Origin: DATFVA01 sp963764235
Lineage (GTDB): Bacteria > Bacteroidota > Ignavibacteria > Ignavibacteriales > Ignavibacteriaceae
Assembly (NCBI GenBank): GCA_963764235.1
Contig: CAVXRO010000009.1
Coordinates: 248,001-312,000 of the forward strand
Direction: 5' to 3'
DNA length: 64,000 nucleotides
Position numbers and translations under genes: made by a program. A model generated the notes under the pieces. It did no database searches, had not been told where the DNA came from, and was given only the letters and a program-made list of their open reading frames with translations. Positions 18,821 to 28,995 of the stretch are shown here, piece by piece. Positions within the stretch are counted from its first letter, which is position 1. Each line of letters starts with the position of its first letter.

Positions 18821-20554
18821 TTATCTTTTATGTCCCTTATAACTTTTTCTTTTGTTTTTTTTCTGTCTGTCAAAAGATTTATTACTCTCCCTGTTTTCCC
18901 TCTTTTTAGATTTATTTCCGCTTCTTCTTTTGGTTGCAATCTCAACGCTGATTTCCCTGCCCTTAAATGTTTTCCCCGAAAAAGCATCAAGGATAGTATC
19001 CGTAAAATTTTTATCCGTTTCAAAGAAAGAAAAGTTTTTAAGGATCTCTATATCTCCCACATTAATATTATTTACACCTGTATACTCATTTATTAGTCCC
19101 ATTAACTTCTGCGGCAACAGGTTGTCTGTATCGCCGAGGTTAATAAAAAAGCGGGTGTAGTCGGTATTATTGCTCCTGTTCCTATCTTTTCCGCTTCGCT
19201 CTTTTCCGTCTCTTTCTTTCCCTGAAGCCGAATTAAGGTCGGGAGTGTTTTTATAATAATCAAGGAACCGGTTGAACTCGAGCGAGACAAATTTCTTTAT
19301 CAGTTCTTCACGGTCGAGCCATTCAAGTTTCTTATAAATAGCAGGCAGGTAGGAAGTGATCTGTGTATTATCCACCTCAACCTTTTCCATACGGTCAATC
19401 AAATGGAAAAGCTGTTTCTCACAAATTTCCTTACCGCCGGGAACGGGCAGGTGTTTAAACTCTTTTCCCATCTGATCCTCGATCAGCGAAAGCCGTATAT
19501 TTTCCTTAAGATTTGAGATAACTATAGAAGTGCCTTTTCTTCCGGCACGTCCCGTACGTCCGCTCCGGTGAGTATAAAGTTCTGAATCATCAGGTAGATT
19601 GTAGTTAATTATATGAGTAAGGTTATCGACATCCAGTCCCCTGGCAGCCACATCCGTAGCGACGAGCAGCGTTATATTCTTATTCCGGAACTTATTCATT
19701 ACAATGTTACGCTGAGGCTGAGAGAGATCGCCATGGAGGGCTTCCGCGTTATAACCGTCCTTTACAAGATGGTCGGCAACTTCCTGTGTTTCCCTGCGCG
19801 TTCTGCAGAAAACTATTCCGTAAATATCAGGGTTGAAATCGACAATTCTTTTAAGGGCGAGGTACCTGTCGCGTGCATGGACCATATAACAGAGATGATT
19901 CACATCATCGGAACCCGAATTCCTTCTGCCGACTGAAATTTCTACAGGTTTATTCATGTACCTGCCGGCAATCTTTCTAATATCTTCAGACATAGTTGCG
20001 GAAAAAAGGAAGGTGTTCTTTACCCTGGGTGTAGCCGCAAGAATAGACTCCAGGTCATCCCTGAAACCCATACTCAGCATTTCATCGGCCTCGTCGAGAA
20101 CAACGGTTTTTATTTTTTTTAGATCTATCACTTTTCTGTTCAACAGGTCAAGTAAGCGTCCGGGAGTTGCAGAAATAATATGAGCTCCGTCCTTTATTTT
20201 TTTTATCTGCTTATCCATGCTGGAACCGCCGAACACCGCGGCAATCCTCAAACCGGGTTTGTATTTTGAAAAGTCGGTAAGGTCATCGGCGATCTGAAGG
20301 CATAATTCCCGTGTCGGTGCAAGAATAAGGTGCTGTGTGAAGCGTGCGGAGATATCTGTTTTCTGAATCAGGGGAAAGCCGAAGGCGGCGGTTTTTCCCG
20401 TCCCTGTCTGCGCGAGCGCTATTATATCCGGGCATTCATCATTAATTATAATGGGAATTACTTTCTCCTGAATCGGCATAGCAGTTTCAAAACCTAAATC
20501 TTCAACAGCATGGACGAGTGCTTCTTCGAGTCCTGCTCCTTTAAATGTTAACAT
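18821..20554 (-). CDS. deaD: DEAD-box ATP-dependent RNA helicase (DeaD/CsdA-like)
   Basis: 577 residues. The helicase core shows the Q motif (about 24-30), motif I AQTGTGKT (about 47-54), Ia PTRELC, II DEAD (about 155), III SAT, IV-VI including VATDVAARGLD and HRSGRTGRAG (about 330). After an acidic/basic linker (GKERDGKERSGKDRNRS) comes a DbpA-type RNA-binding domain (about 460-540) and a highly basic tail (KRRSGNKSKKRENRESNK). The architecture fits cold-shock/ribosome-assembly helicases. It acts in the cytoplasm on structured RNA. The gene is monocistronic with its own terminator. Confidence 0.93.
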   Translation of the reverse strand: MLTFKGAGLEEALVHAVEDLGFETAMPIQEKVIPIIINDECPDIIALAQTGTGKTAAFGFPLIQKTDISARFTQHLILAPTRELCLQIADDLTDFSKYKPGLRIAAVFGGSSMDKQIKKIKDGAHIISATPGRLLDLLNRKVIDLKKIKTVVLDEADEMLSMGFRDDLESILAATPRVKNTFLFSATMSEDIRKIAGRYMNKPVEISVGRRNSGSDDVNHLCYMVHARDRYLALKRIVDFNPDIYGIVFCRTRRETQEVADHLVKDGYNAEALHGDLSQPQRNIVMNKFRNKNITLLVATDVAARGLDVDNLTHIINYNLPDDSELYTHRSGRTGRAGRKGTSIVISNLKENIRLSLIEDQMGKEFKHLPVPGGKEICEKQLFHLIDRMEKVEVDNTQITSYLPAIYKKLEWLDREELIKKFVSLEFNRFLDYYKNTPDLNSASGKERDGKERSGKDRNRSNNTDYTRFFINLGDTDNLLPQKLMGLINEYTGVNNINVGDIEILKNFSFFETDKNFTDTILDAFSGKTFKGREISVEIATKRRSGNKSKKRENRESNKSFDRQKKNKRKSYKGHKR

Positions 20555-20789
20555 TTCAATCTTTCATTTATCATTAAATTATTTTTAGCTGCCGGAAGAA
20601 TTTTCTTTCAGCCGTTAATGTATCTTATTTATTCGGAAATTTTTCAGAGAAGTAATTCAGGCAAGAATATTGATTGATTCAGGCTGGCTTAATTCTCTTC
20701 CGCATCGGAAAAGAAATATTTTAAATTGCAAAATACGCTGTAAATTTACTAAAATGTTCCATCATTTCCATTATTACCTGAACTTGGGC

Positions 20790-21827
20790 CTATTTGCTCA
20801 ACGAACCCATGTAAAGCCTTCGCGACTGCCGGAAGCTGATAAGCTTTTTCTGGTTCTCATCCCAGAGACTTAATAATACACTTTTCAGGCTTGTACGCAG
20901 AGTTAAAACTTTTGCTGTCTCCTGCAGCTGAGGGTTCTCTTTCTGGCATTTTTCAAGCAGGTAATTCGGAATTTTCGGACTAAGATGATGTATGTGATGA
21001 AACCCTATGTTCCCTGTGAACCACTGCAGCACTCTCGGGAGCTTGTAATAGGAACTGCCATGCAGGGCTGCCTCCGAAAAATCCCAGGATTCTTTATCCG
21101 CCCAATATGTGTTCTCAAACTGGTGCTGAACAAAGAAGAGCCACGCGCCTGTTGATGAAGTAATTATTGATATCGGAAGCTGGATAAGCAAAAATGCCTG
21201 CCACCCGACGAGCCATATAAGTGAAGCTATTATAAGACCTATAACAAAACTGGTCATATAAACACTGAACTGGTAGTTCCTCAGGATAGATTTATCCCCT
21301 GGCGCCGGGAACCTGTAGATGATCAGAAACAAAATAGTAGGGAACACAATGAAAAGGATCAGGGGATTCCTGTAAAGGCGATATTTTAATTTTCCCCAGC
21401 GTGTCAGGCTGAAATATTCACTTACTGTCATTGTATAAATATCCCCCACACCGCGCTGTTCAAGGTTGCCGGCATTTTTATGATGAATCGCGTGCTTCTT
21501 CCGCCAGTAATGATAGGGGGTAAAAGTGAAGAAGCTGCAGAAAATACCGCATCGGTCATTAGCCTTTTTCGACTTAAAGAACGAACCATGCCCGCAGTCG
21601 TGTTGTATTATAAATAGCCTGATAGCAAAACCCGCAGCCGGAAAAGCCAGCAGCAGTGTAATCCAGTAACTGTAATCGAGTGCGTACAGCATCAGCAGCC
21701 ATATTAAAACAATCGGTATAAACGAGTTGACTAACTGCCATATACTTTTGCCGGATTGAGATTTCTGATATTTGGAAACGAGTTTTTTCCAGACAAAGGG
21801 ATTGGTCAACGAATCTGATTTATTCAT
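20790..21827 (-). CDS. membrane fatty acid desaturase
   Basis: 345-residue membrane di-iron desaturase of the FADS/Delta-12-like group. The three histidine boxes are HDCGH (about 93-97), HAIHH (about 130-134) and HHIHH (about 275-279), with hydrophobic segments in between. The enzyme introduces a double bond into acyl chains using O2 and reduced ferredoxin or cytochrome b5, so its presence implies at least occasional oxygen exposure. It is a single gene whose 3' end lies about 235 bases from the helicase start. Confidence 0.9.
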   Translation of the reverse strand: MNKSDSLTNPFVWKKLVSKYQKSQSGKSIWQLVNSFIPIVLIWLLMLYALDYSYWITLLLAFPAAGFAIRLFIIQHDCGHGSFFKSKKANDRCGIFCSFFTFTPYHYWRKKHAIHHKNAGNLEQRGVGDIYTMTVSEYFSLTRWGKLKYRLYRNPLILFIVFPTILFLIIYRFPAPGDKSILRNYQFSVYMTSFVIGLIIASLIWLVGWQAFLLIQLPISIITSSTGAWLFFVQHQFENTYWADKESWDFSEAALHGSSYYKLPRVLQWFTGNIGFHHIHHLSPKIPNYLLEKCQKENPQLQETAKVLTLRTSLKSVLLSLWDENQKKLISFRQSRRLYMGSLSK

Positions 21828-22250
21828 CTAAAGAAATATACTCCGGGGTTACTTGTAAAAACTCGATACCTATAATACGAAAAAAGCGGGGATATATCTG
21901 TGTAAAAATGAATACATGAGACGGCTTCTTATTTTATACTGTTCAGGACGCTCAAATCGGAAGACCCGGGCTGGGGGAATGACCCTCGAATGAGTCGAGT
22001 GCCCCGCCTCTAGACAAAAGTATTCTGCACCGCTATTGACATATACAATTTTAAGAAATATATTGTTTTCGAATTTTCTTTGATGAATACTTTGAAACAC
22101 AAAGATGTAAAATACAGAACACTCACTCAATCCCGCACACCCTTCTGGCGCTGGCGCCGCTAATATTTTCACTTATCTGCGCTCACGCGTAATCATTTTT
22201 TCAAGACCTTAATACAAATCATTTAATAATTTATATAAAGGAGTAATGCT
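21828..22250. other. intergenic region with a GC-rich hairpin
   Basis: About 420 bases between divergent genes. A compact imperfect hairpin occupies 21969-22008: outer arms GGC-GGGG and CCCC-GCC, inner CTCGA / TCGAG with a five-base loop ATGAG. No T-run follows it. A second small GGCGC-t-GGCGCC element lies near 22150. I see no coding region with family signals. The hairpin could be a leader element for the TrpB-like gene, but nothing matches a riboswitch that I recognise. Confidence 0.35.
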
Positions 22251-23618
22251 ATGAGTATTACCAAAAAAATTCTGTTGAATGAATCAGAAATGCCGGATAA
22301 TTATTATAATATCCAGGCGGATATGCCCAATGCTCTATTGCCTCCACTGCATCCAGGAACAAAGCAGCCCATCGGCCCCGATGACCTCGCTCCACTTTTC
22401 CCTATGGAGCTTATCAAACAGGAAGTATCAAAGGAAAGGTATATTGAGATTCCCGATGAGGTCAGAAAAGTATATAAGATGTACAGACCCACTCCCCTTT
22501 ACAGGGCCTCAGGTTTAGAGAAGCTGTTGGATACAACTGCTAAAATATATTATAAGTATGAGGGTGTTAGTCCCGCCGGCTCTCATAAACCGAACACTGC
22601 AATTGCACAGGCATTTTACAATAAGCAGGAAGGTGTGAAACGGCTGGTAACCGAAACAGGCGCAGGTCAATGGGGAAGTGCTTTGAGCTTTGCCTGCAGT
22701 CAGTTCGGACTCGGATGTGAAGTTTATATGGTCAGGATAAGCTACGATCAGAAGCCCTACAGAAAAATAATGATGAATACTTACGGAGCGGAGGTATATT
22801 CATCTCCCAGTGAAAGAACAAATTCGGGCAGAAAGATCCTTTCTGAAAATCCCGATTCGCCCGGGAGTCTTGGTATAGCTATCTCCGAAGCAGTTGAGAA
22901 GGCGGCGACTACCGAAGGAGCCAAATATTCCCTCGGCAGCGTGCTTAACCATGTACTGATGCATCAGACTGTAATAGGGCAGGAAGCTGTGAAGCAGCTT
23001 GAAATGACCGGTGACTTCCCCGACATAGTGATTGCTCCCTTCGGAGGAGGCTCAAACTTCGCAGGTATAGCTTTTCCATTTCTGAGGTACAACCTGCAGG
23101 AAGGTAAAAATGTCAGGTGCATTGCTGTTGAGCCGGCAAGCTGTCCCAAACTTACTAAAGGCGAATTCAGGTATGATTTCGGAGATACCATCGGCCTTAC
23201 TCCTCTTATTCCTATGTATACACTTGGGCATACATTCGTTCCGGCCCCTATCCATGCAGGCGGATTAAGATATCACGGTGCAGGAGCGATCATCAGCCAG
23301 CTGCTTAAAGATAAGCTCATTGAAGCCGCTGCGCTTCAGCAGATCGAATGCTTTGAAGCTGGAATTATGTTCGCGAAGGCGGAGGGTATCATTCCTGCAC
23401 CAGAGGCCAATCACGGAATTGCGCAGGTTATTCGGGAGGCACGTAAAGCGAAAGAAGAGGGCACTGATAAAACCATTCTGTTTAATTTGTGCGGACACGG
23501 GTACTTCGATATGAGTGCCTACGAAGCTTACTTCGCCGGAAAGCTCGTCGACCATGAATTAACAGACAAGGAACTATATACAGACCTCAGGAAACTGGAT
23601 ACTCCGGAAGCCGCATAG
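22251..23618 (+). CDS. trpB: TrpB2-type tryptophan synthase beta-like PLP enzyme
   Basis: 455 residues, the length and order of the TrpB2 branch of tryptophan synthase beta chains, which differ from TrpB1 by an N-terminal extension and an altered interface. The PLP lysine lies in GSHKPNTA (about 113-120). The phosphate loop is seen as GGGSNFAG (about 263-270), and a conserved GAGQWGSALSF region is present. The enzyme condenses indole with serine. A strong AAAGGAG precedes the ATG. No other trp gene is near, consistent with the free-standing TrpB2 type, which may salvage indole. Confidence 0.92.
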   Translation: MSITKKILLNESEMPDNYYNIQADMPNALLPPLHPGTKQPIGPDDLAPLFPMELIKQEVSKERYIEIPDEVRKVYKMYRPTPLYRASGLEKLLDTTAKIYYKYEGVSPAGSHKPNTAIAQAFYNKQEGVKRLVTETGAGQWGSALSFACSQFGLGCEVYMVRISYDQKPYRKIMMNTYGAEVYSSPSERTNSGRKILSENPDSPGSLGIAISEAVEKAATTEGAKYSLGSVLNHVLMHQTVIGQEAVKQLEMTGDFPDIVIAPFGGGSNFAGIAFPFLRYNLQEGKNVRCIAVEPASCPKLTKGEFRYDFGDTIGLTPLIPMYTLGHTFVPAPIHAGGLRYHGAGAIISQLLKDKLIEAAALQQIECFEAGIMFAKAEGIIPAPEANHGIAQVIREARKAKEEGTDKTILFNLCGHGYFDMSAYEAYFAGKLVDHELTDKELYTDLRKLDTPEAA

Positions 23619-23741
23619 ATAATTGGAACGGGTGAAGGACTGGCAGGGCTGCACGATTGATCGAATAATCTCACATATTCAATTATTTTACGTTATTTTT
23701 GCTGTAGAAAATCAGAAATAACGGAGCCTCAACTGCAGCTT

Positions 23742-25460
23742 ATGAAGATACTGACCTCCTTCACTATTTTAATTTCTATCCTGAATTTTTGCTGCACTCA
23801 GCATACTCCCCCGCTGCAGCCGGTGAGCAGCAGAAACGGGATGGTTGTTACAACCAGTTCCTATGCAACGCAGGTCGGGGTTGATATATTAAAGAAGGGA
23901 GGCAATGCTGTAGATGCTGCTGTAGCAGTGGGTTTTGCGCTTGCTGTAACCTACCCTGCCGCGGGAAATATCGGCGGAGGCGGGTTCATGGTTATTCATC
24001 TTGCAGATGGGGGGAATACAACTATAGATTTCCGTGAGAAGGCTCCCCTTTCGGCATACAGGGAGATGTACCTTAACAAAGAAGGTGAATTTGTTCCTGA
24101 ACTCAGTCAGCAGGGAGCGACTTCTTCGGGTGTACCCGGAAGCGTTGCCGGATTACTCTATGCACTTAAAAAATACGGCACCCTTCCCCTCTCTGAGGTT
24201 ATACAGCCGGCCATCGAACTTGCAGAAAAGGGATGGACATTGAATTCGAGGGATGCCCGATATTTTAACGAGGGTCTTCCTTTGTTCAAAAAATATCCTT
24301 CTACAAAGAGGATATTTATTAAGGACAGTGCGACATACAAGGAGGGCGATGTATTTACTCAGCCTGACCTTGCCCGGACACTTGAACGGATAAAAGAACA
24401 TGGCCGTGACGGCTTTTATAAAGGCAGGGTTGCTGAACTTCTCGCCGCACAGGTAAAATCACTGGGCGGCTACATAACTCCTGCTGATCTTGAAAAATAT
24501 GAGCCCGTGGAGAGAGAACCGATAACCGGTACCTACCGGGGATACCAGGTAATATCAATGGCGCCTCCGAGTTCAGGAGGAACTGCTCTGGTTGAGCTTC
24601 TTAACATACTTGAGAATTATGCTCTTAAAGACGAGAGATGGAACAGCAGTATTTATATACACCATCTCGCTGAGGCGATGAAGTATGTTTATGCTGACAG
24701 GACTTATCATCTCGGGGATGCGGATTTTTATCCTGTTCCGGTAAAACTGCTCACTTCAAAAAAATATGCGGCAGCGATTTATAACAGGATTGAAAAGGCA
24801 GGAATTAAAGCGGTTCCTTCAGCAGAGATAAAGAGTCTTGAAGTTAAACCCGGACATGAAAGCACGGAAACTACTCATTACTCTATTTACGATTCTTCAG
24901 GTAATGCAGTCAGTGTTACCACTACCATCAACTCGTTGTTTGGTTCCGGGATAATTGTAGACAGTGCAGGATTTTTCCTGAATAATGAGATGGATGATTT
25001 CAGCAGCAAGCCCGGTGTACAGAACCAGTTCGGACTACTCGGGACGAAAGCGAATTCAATCCAGCCGGAAAAGAGGATGCTAAGTTCTATGACTCCCACC
25101 ATAATACTGAAAGACGGGAAACCTTATATCATTGCCGGCTCTCCCGGAGGATCGACAATTATTACTGTTGTCCTTCAGGTAATTTTGAACTGCATCGACT
25201 TTGATATGAATATCAGGGAAGCTGTTGATTCTCCCAGGATACACCACCAGTGGATGCCCGATTCAATATATTATGAACCCGAAGCATTTACAGATAATGT
25301 TAAAAATGAACTTAAAACGATGGGTTATAATTTTGTTGATGAAGGCACACAGCAGCGGGTGCTGGGGATAGTGGAGGGGATAATGGTGGATAACAGGAAA
25401 GGGATTGTCTATGGGGCGGACGACAGAAGAGGAGGCGGATTGGCGGAAGGGGCGGACTGA
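23742..25460 (+). CDS. ggt: gamma-glutamyltransferase, lipoprotein-type
   Basis: 572-residue Ntn hydrolase that cleaves the gamma-glutamyl bond of glutathione and related peptides. The N-terminal segment ends in NFCC, a plausible lipobox at Cys 17/18, so it may be membrane-anchored. The large-subunit region starts at MVVTTSSYATQVGVDIL. The autocleavage site is the Thr of ETTHYSIYD (about 377), which becomes the small-subunit nucleophile. GSPGGSTI near 470 completes the active site. The length is standard. It stands alone downstream of trpB. Confidence 0.92.
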   Translation: MKILTSFTILISILNFCCTQHTPPLQPVSSRNGMVVTTSSYATQVGVDILKKGGNAVDAAVAVGFALAVTYPAAGNIGGGGFMVIHLADGGNTTIDFREKAPLSAYREMYLNKEGEFVPELSQQGATSSGVPGSVAGLLYALKKYGTLPLSEVIQPAIELAEKGWTLNSRDARYFNEGLPLFKKYPSTKRIFIKDSATYKEGDVFTQPDLARTLERIKEHGRDGFYKGRVAELLAAQVKSLGGYITPADLEKYEPVEREPITGTYRGYQVISMAPPSSGGTALVELLNILENYALKDERWNSSIYIHHLAEAMKYVYADRTYHLGDADFYPVPVKLLTSKKYAAAIYNRIEKAGIKAVPSAEIKSLEVKPGHESTETTHYSIYDSSGNAVSVTTTINSLFGSGIIVDSAGFFLNNEMDDFSSKPGVQNQFGLLGTKANSIQPEKRMLSSMTPTIILKDGKPYIIAGSPGGSTIITVVLQVILNCIDFDMNIREAVDSPRIHHQWMPDSIYYEPEAFTDNVKNELKTMGYNFVDEGTQQRVLGIVEGIMVDNRKGIVYGADDRRGGGLAEGAD

Positions 25461-25491
25461 GGGCATTAAAGCTTTCCGCTGAAGTTTAAGA

Positions 25492-25522
25492 TTTGACGGA
25501 ATTTTTTATTTAGGTATATTTT
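25492..25522 (+). promoter_or_regulatory. Bacteroidota-type promoter candidate for the 25672 lipoprotein
   Basis: TTTG at 25492-25495, a 19-base spacer and TATATTTT at 25515-25522, one mismatch from the TAnnTTTG -7 element. This predicts a 5' leader of about 140 bases. That leader contains overlapping small inverted repeats (AAGGGT-gta-ACCCTT and GTGTAA-ccc-TTACAC, within 25609-25629), only one of which can form at a time. Confidence 0.4.
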
Positions 25523-25671
25523 CATTGATCATTTAAATATTCTTGAGTTTTTTTACTGAAAGATTCAGTTGATCAGAACAGACGGCAGCATATTGACGGT
25601 TGTCATCCAAGGGTGTAACCCTTACACTTCCAGCCTGAACCCGCCAAAGCGAACAAAACAGAGGAGAAAAA

Positions 25672-26223
25672 ATGAAAAAAGCAGTAGTTCTATTCGTCTT
25701 ATCATTAGTAATAAGTTTTACCTTCAGCAATTGCAATAAAGAAGAAAGTACACCTGCAGAGCCCCCCGCTCCTGTATGCGACCAGAATTGTCAGGATGAA
25801 AACCTTGCTTACGGAATTGTGGATGTATTCTGGTTTGTATGGAATCAGAATATAGCGGGTCAGCCGTCAGGCGATAAGGACTTTACGGTTACCGGACCGC
25901 AGGGCGGAACTGTTCACGTAACAGGAAATACCGCGGTTTCTGTTTCGACAGGTATAAATACCATGCATCTAGTATTGGATTTCAATTATTGTAAAGGCAT
26001 TAAGGAAAAATATAACCTGATGTTTACCGGAATGATGTCAGCGGACGGAACCTTTTCTACCACACACTATGCCATAACATATTCAAGTCAGATGCTTAAC
26101 TATACCGGCACAGTAGGCAAAGACAACTGGGTAACGCAGGTGGATGGAGGCTGTACCATTACGATTAACCAGACCTTACCTTCTACCTCCGGTACTATCT
26201 GCGGTAGAACATTCAGTTATTAA
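25672..26223 (+). CDS. hypothetical lipoprotein
   Basis: 183 residues with an N-terminal hydrophobic signal ending FSNCNKEES, consistent with a lipobox and Cys 21 anchor. The mature part holds a few cysteines (CDQNCQDE, C in NYCKG, C in GGCTIT and TICGRTF) and beta-rich sequence. I do not recognise a family. GAGGAG directly precedes the ATG. It is followed by a hairpin terminator, so it appears to be a single transcription unit. Confidence 0.7.
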   Translation: MKKAVVLFVLSLVISFTFSNCNKEESTPAEPPAPVCDQNCQDENLAYGIVDVFWFVWNQNIAGQPSGDKDFTVTGPQGGTVHVTGNTAVSVSTGINTMHLVLDFNYCKGIKEKYNLMFTGMMSADGTFSTTHYAITYSSQMLNYTGTVGKDNWVTQVDGGCTITINQTLPSTSGTICGRTFSY

Positions 26224-26242
26224 TATAAAATAATGAAAAAGA

Positions 26243-26286
26243 CCGGGCAGTATTCCTGCCAGAAATAAGGACTGCCCGCGGGTTTT
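26243..26286 (+). terminator. terminator hairpin
   Basis: An eight-bp stem CGGGCAGT / ACTGCCCG around a 19-base loop, followed by CGGGTTTT. It sits 20 bases after the lipoprotein gene. Confidence 0.6.
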
Positions 26287-26365
26287 AAAAGCCGCCGTTA
26301 TATTGATACTGATTTCAGTATTCCTTACATTATTTTATTCATATTTAATATTTGACGGGGGCCGT

Positions 26366-28945
26366 ATGAGAAAGTTACTTTTACTGCCTGCTCTTCTTCT
26401 TTGGACTCTTCTATACCTCTCAGGAAATTTATATGCACAGGGCTTTGATTTAACCCTTTACCAGGAATTTCTGCAGAACCATCAGAATATGCAGACTCAG
26501 GATCTTCTGCAAATGCATCCGGCCGGCATATTTGAAAACAATACTGATGTTAATTATCAGGATGTTTTTTATTTCGACTCGATTGATGCAAAGTATAACC
26601 TTACTGAATTCGAAAAGTCGCTGATCCATGATCATGGTTTTATGGTAAGCCAGCGCCTCTCAAAGAAATCTTTCGGGGAGATCCTCCTCGATATTCACCA
26701 TAATGATCTGCCGGTGTTCGTTTCAACTGATGCAATCCTGTATGCGTACCACGTATCGTACGACAGAATCCTCAGAGAAGTTGAAATTGGTTACCTGATT
26801 GATAAGGTAACCACCCTGCTGGGCTCGCTCAAAAACTCGTTTCCCCAACTTGTGAATAATTATTCCTCCGAACCCAGTATGCTGAGAATGCTGAAGGATG
26901 TTGATTTATACCTGACGGTAGGGTTAAAACTTACAGGACAAAATACTAATCCGTACTACAATGAAAATTCAGGTATTATCGATACAGTTATCAGTCGTAT
27001 AATGGATGCTAATTCATTTTACAATGATACTTTGTTTTCATCCAACTGCGTTGCTCATGACTACAGCCAGTTTAAGCCCAGGGGACATTACGATTCGGAT
27101 GAGTTCCCACAGCTTCGTTTATATTTCAGAACCATGACGTGGCTCGGACGAATTGAAATGTATCTTATTAGACCTTCTATTGGGAGTCCGGACTGCTGGC
27201 CTCAGACTACAACAGATATACAGCGTCAGATCATCGATGCAAACCTGGTTTATGAGTTATTCGGACTCGCAAATGTCCATTCAGATTATGAAGAGATTGA
27301 GGATGTTATCAAATTCTTCGTGGGCGATCAGGATAATGTTACACTTGATAATATGGGATTTCTCAGAGATGCTGTTCAGTTAACAAGTGCATCCCAGCTG
27401 CTTGATACTCTTAAGGTAGATGAATTCCAGGATACCCTCCGGAACCAGTCTTTTGCCTTCCAGCTGATTCTCTCTCAGCTCCTTACGGGAAATCCGATGT
27501 CGGGAGACAGTCTCGTTCCTGCATCATCATTCCTGATGTTCGGGCAAAGGTATGTTGATGACTCATACGTTACTGCAAGCGTGGTATACGACAGGATATC
27601 CTACCAGGGAGAGAGAATATGCCGCCTGTTTCCATCTACTCTTGATCCAATGTTCGCACTTGGGAACAATGCTGCTGCACAGCTTCTGATCCCGGAACTG
27701 GATGAATATCATTACGGAACGAACCTTGCTGCGCTGAGGTATTTGTTTGATTCTTTCCCCCCGGAATATTGGGGAACAACGATGTACAAGAGATGGCTTG
27801 GACTGATCAAATCCCTCAATCCTCCTGAGGATAGAGGCAGCTTACCAGGATTTATGACCACTGCTGCATACTGGCAGGAGAAGCTTAATACGCAGCTCTC
27901 CTCCTGGGCTGAGTTGAGGCACGATAACCTATTGTATGCGAAACAGTCGTATACGGGTATTGGTATATGTTCATATCCTTACGGCTACGTTGAACCTTTT
28001 CCTGGGCTTTATGATGAATTAAAAAATACCGGGAGCTTCGGTTACAATTATTTCCAGAATGTCAGCTTCCTTGACGGTGAAATTAAACAGCATATTCTTG
28101 ATTACTTTACTAACCTGCAGTTTACCTGTGATACACTGAAATCAATTTCGCAAAAAGAACTTGATGACGTTCCTCTTTCCGCTGAAGAAACAACTTTCCT
28201 AAAGAATATGATGTTTGAGATGTCAACTTATACCGGGACAGTCTATGACGGTTGGTATCCTAAATTAATATACCAGGATGAGTCTTACGGTTTTGAAGGT
28301 ATCATCGATGCTAATTATATTGTTGCCGATGTTCATACCACTCCCTCTGACTGCGGGGGAGCAATGATAGGATGGGTTACACACGCTGGTACAGGTCCTG
28401 TGGATGCCGGAGTTTTTATTGCAAAGATACCAGGCGGACAGGAATGCGCTTTCATTGGTCCTGTTCTAAGCTACCGTGAATATGTAACTACCGGTTTTCT
28501 CCGCTTAACGGATGATGAGTGGAGCTCCGATTATATGTTCTCATCCAGCCGGCCGGATTGGGTTAACCTGTACCTGGCCGATTCAACAGGCGGCAGTTTG
28601 GGTGAAGGAGGTCAGCTGCTTACTTCCGTTAAGACTGAAGATAATGCTCAGAAACTTTCAGATTATTTAACTGTTTCAAATTATCCCAACCCGTTCAACC
28701 CTAGCACATTAATTCGATTTTCGGTTCCCTATGATCTCAGCAATGAAAATGCTGAACTGATCATTTATGATATACAGGGACAGGCGGTGAAGCATCTTGT
28801 TAACAAGGTTCTGCCGGCGGGAAATTATGTAACCAAATGGTATGGGAAGAATGATGACGGTAATCCTGTTTCAAGCGGGATATATATCTACCGGCTGAAG
28901 ATAGCGGAAAGACAGGCAGTAGGTAAAATGAACCTCATCCGATGA
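26366..28945 (+). CDS. DUF3160 protein with T9SS-type C-terminal domain
   Basis: About 859 residues from this start. A signal peptide ends near LYAQG. A long DUF3160 region follows, recognised from FVSTDAILYAYHVSYDRIL (about 120-138) and further conserved blocks to about residue 740. The C-terminal sorting domain has NYPNPFNPSTLIRFSVP and ends VGKMNLIR. DUF3160 proteins are large secreted proteins of unknown activity in Bacteroidota and relatives. The ATG at 26366 (MRKLLLLPALLLW) is preferred over the in-frame upstream ATG at 26303 because it starts directly at a normal signal peptide after a GGGG-rich site. Confidence 0.85.
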   Translation: MRKLLLLPALLLWTLLYLSGNLYAQGFDLTLYQEFLQNHQNMQTQDLLQMHPAGIFENNTDVNYQDVFYFDSIDAKYNLTEFEKSLIHDHGFMVSQRLSKKSFGEILLDIHHNDLPVFVSTDAILYAYHVSYDRILREVEIGYLIDKVTTLLGSLKNSFPQLVNNYSSEPSMLRMLKDVDLYLTVGLKLTGQNTNPYYNENSGIIDTVISRIMDANSFYNDTLFSSNCVAHDYSQFKPRGHYDSDEFPQLRLYFRTMTWLGRIEMYLIRPSIGSPDCWPQTTTDIQRQIIDANLVYELFGLANVHSDYEEIEDVIKFFVGDQDNVTLDNMGFLRDAVQLTSASQLLDTLKVDEFQDTLRNQSFAFQLILSQLLTGNPMSGDSLVPASSFLMFGQRYVDDSYVTASVVYDRISYQGERICRLFPSTLDPMFALGNNAAAQLLIPELDEYHYGTNLAALRYLFDSFPPEYWGTTMYKRWLGLIKSLNPPEDRGSLPGFMTTAAYWQEKLNTQLSSWAELRHDNLLYAKQSYTGIGICSYPYGYVEPFPGLYDELKNTGSFGYNYFQNVSFLDGEIKQHILDYFTNLQFTCDTLKSISQKELDDVPLSAEETTFLKNMMFEMSTYTGTVYDGWYPKLIYQDESYGFEGIIDANYIVADVHTTPSDCGGAMIGWVTHAGTGPVDAGVFIAKIPGGQECAFIGPVLSYREYVTTGFLRLTDDEWSSDYMFSSSRPDWVNLYLADSTGGSLGEGGQLLTSVKTEDNAQKLSDYLTVSNYPNPFNPSTLIRFSVPYDLSNENAELIIYDIQGQAVKHLVNKVLPAGNYVTKWYGKNDDGNPVSSGIYIYRLKIAERQAVGKMNLIR

Positions 28946-28951
28946 TGTGAG

Positions 28952-28987
28952 ATAGGAGGCAGGAGTCAGAAGACAGAAGGCAGGAGG
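28952..28987. repeat. short GTCAGA/GACAGAAG-type intergenic repeat
   Basis: Degenerate tandem units (ggcaggagtcagaagacag...) fill the gap between the convergent DUF3160 and ApbE genes. Related strings occur at 32884-32908 and, with a different unit (gtcaaa), at 52585-52611. They look like members of a low-complexity intergenic repeat family. Confidence 0.5.
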
Positions 28988-28995
28988 CTTACTCC

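Noticed and set aside
21870..22172. 100-codon minus-strand frame between the desaturase and trpB2
   Set aside because: Mixed composition, no motif, and it overlaps a stable hairpin; treated as non-coding.
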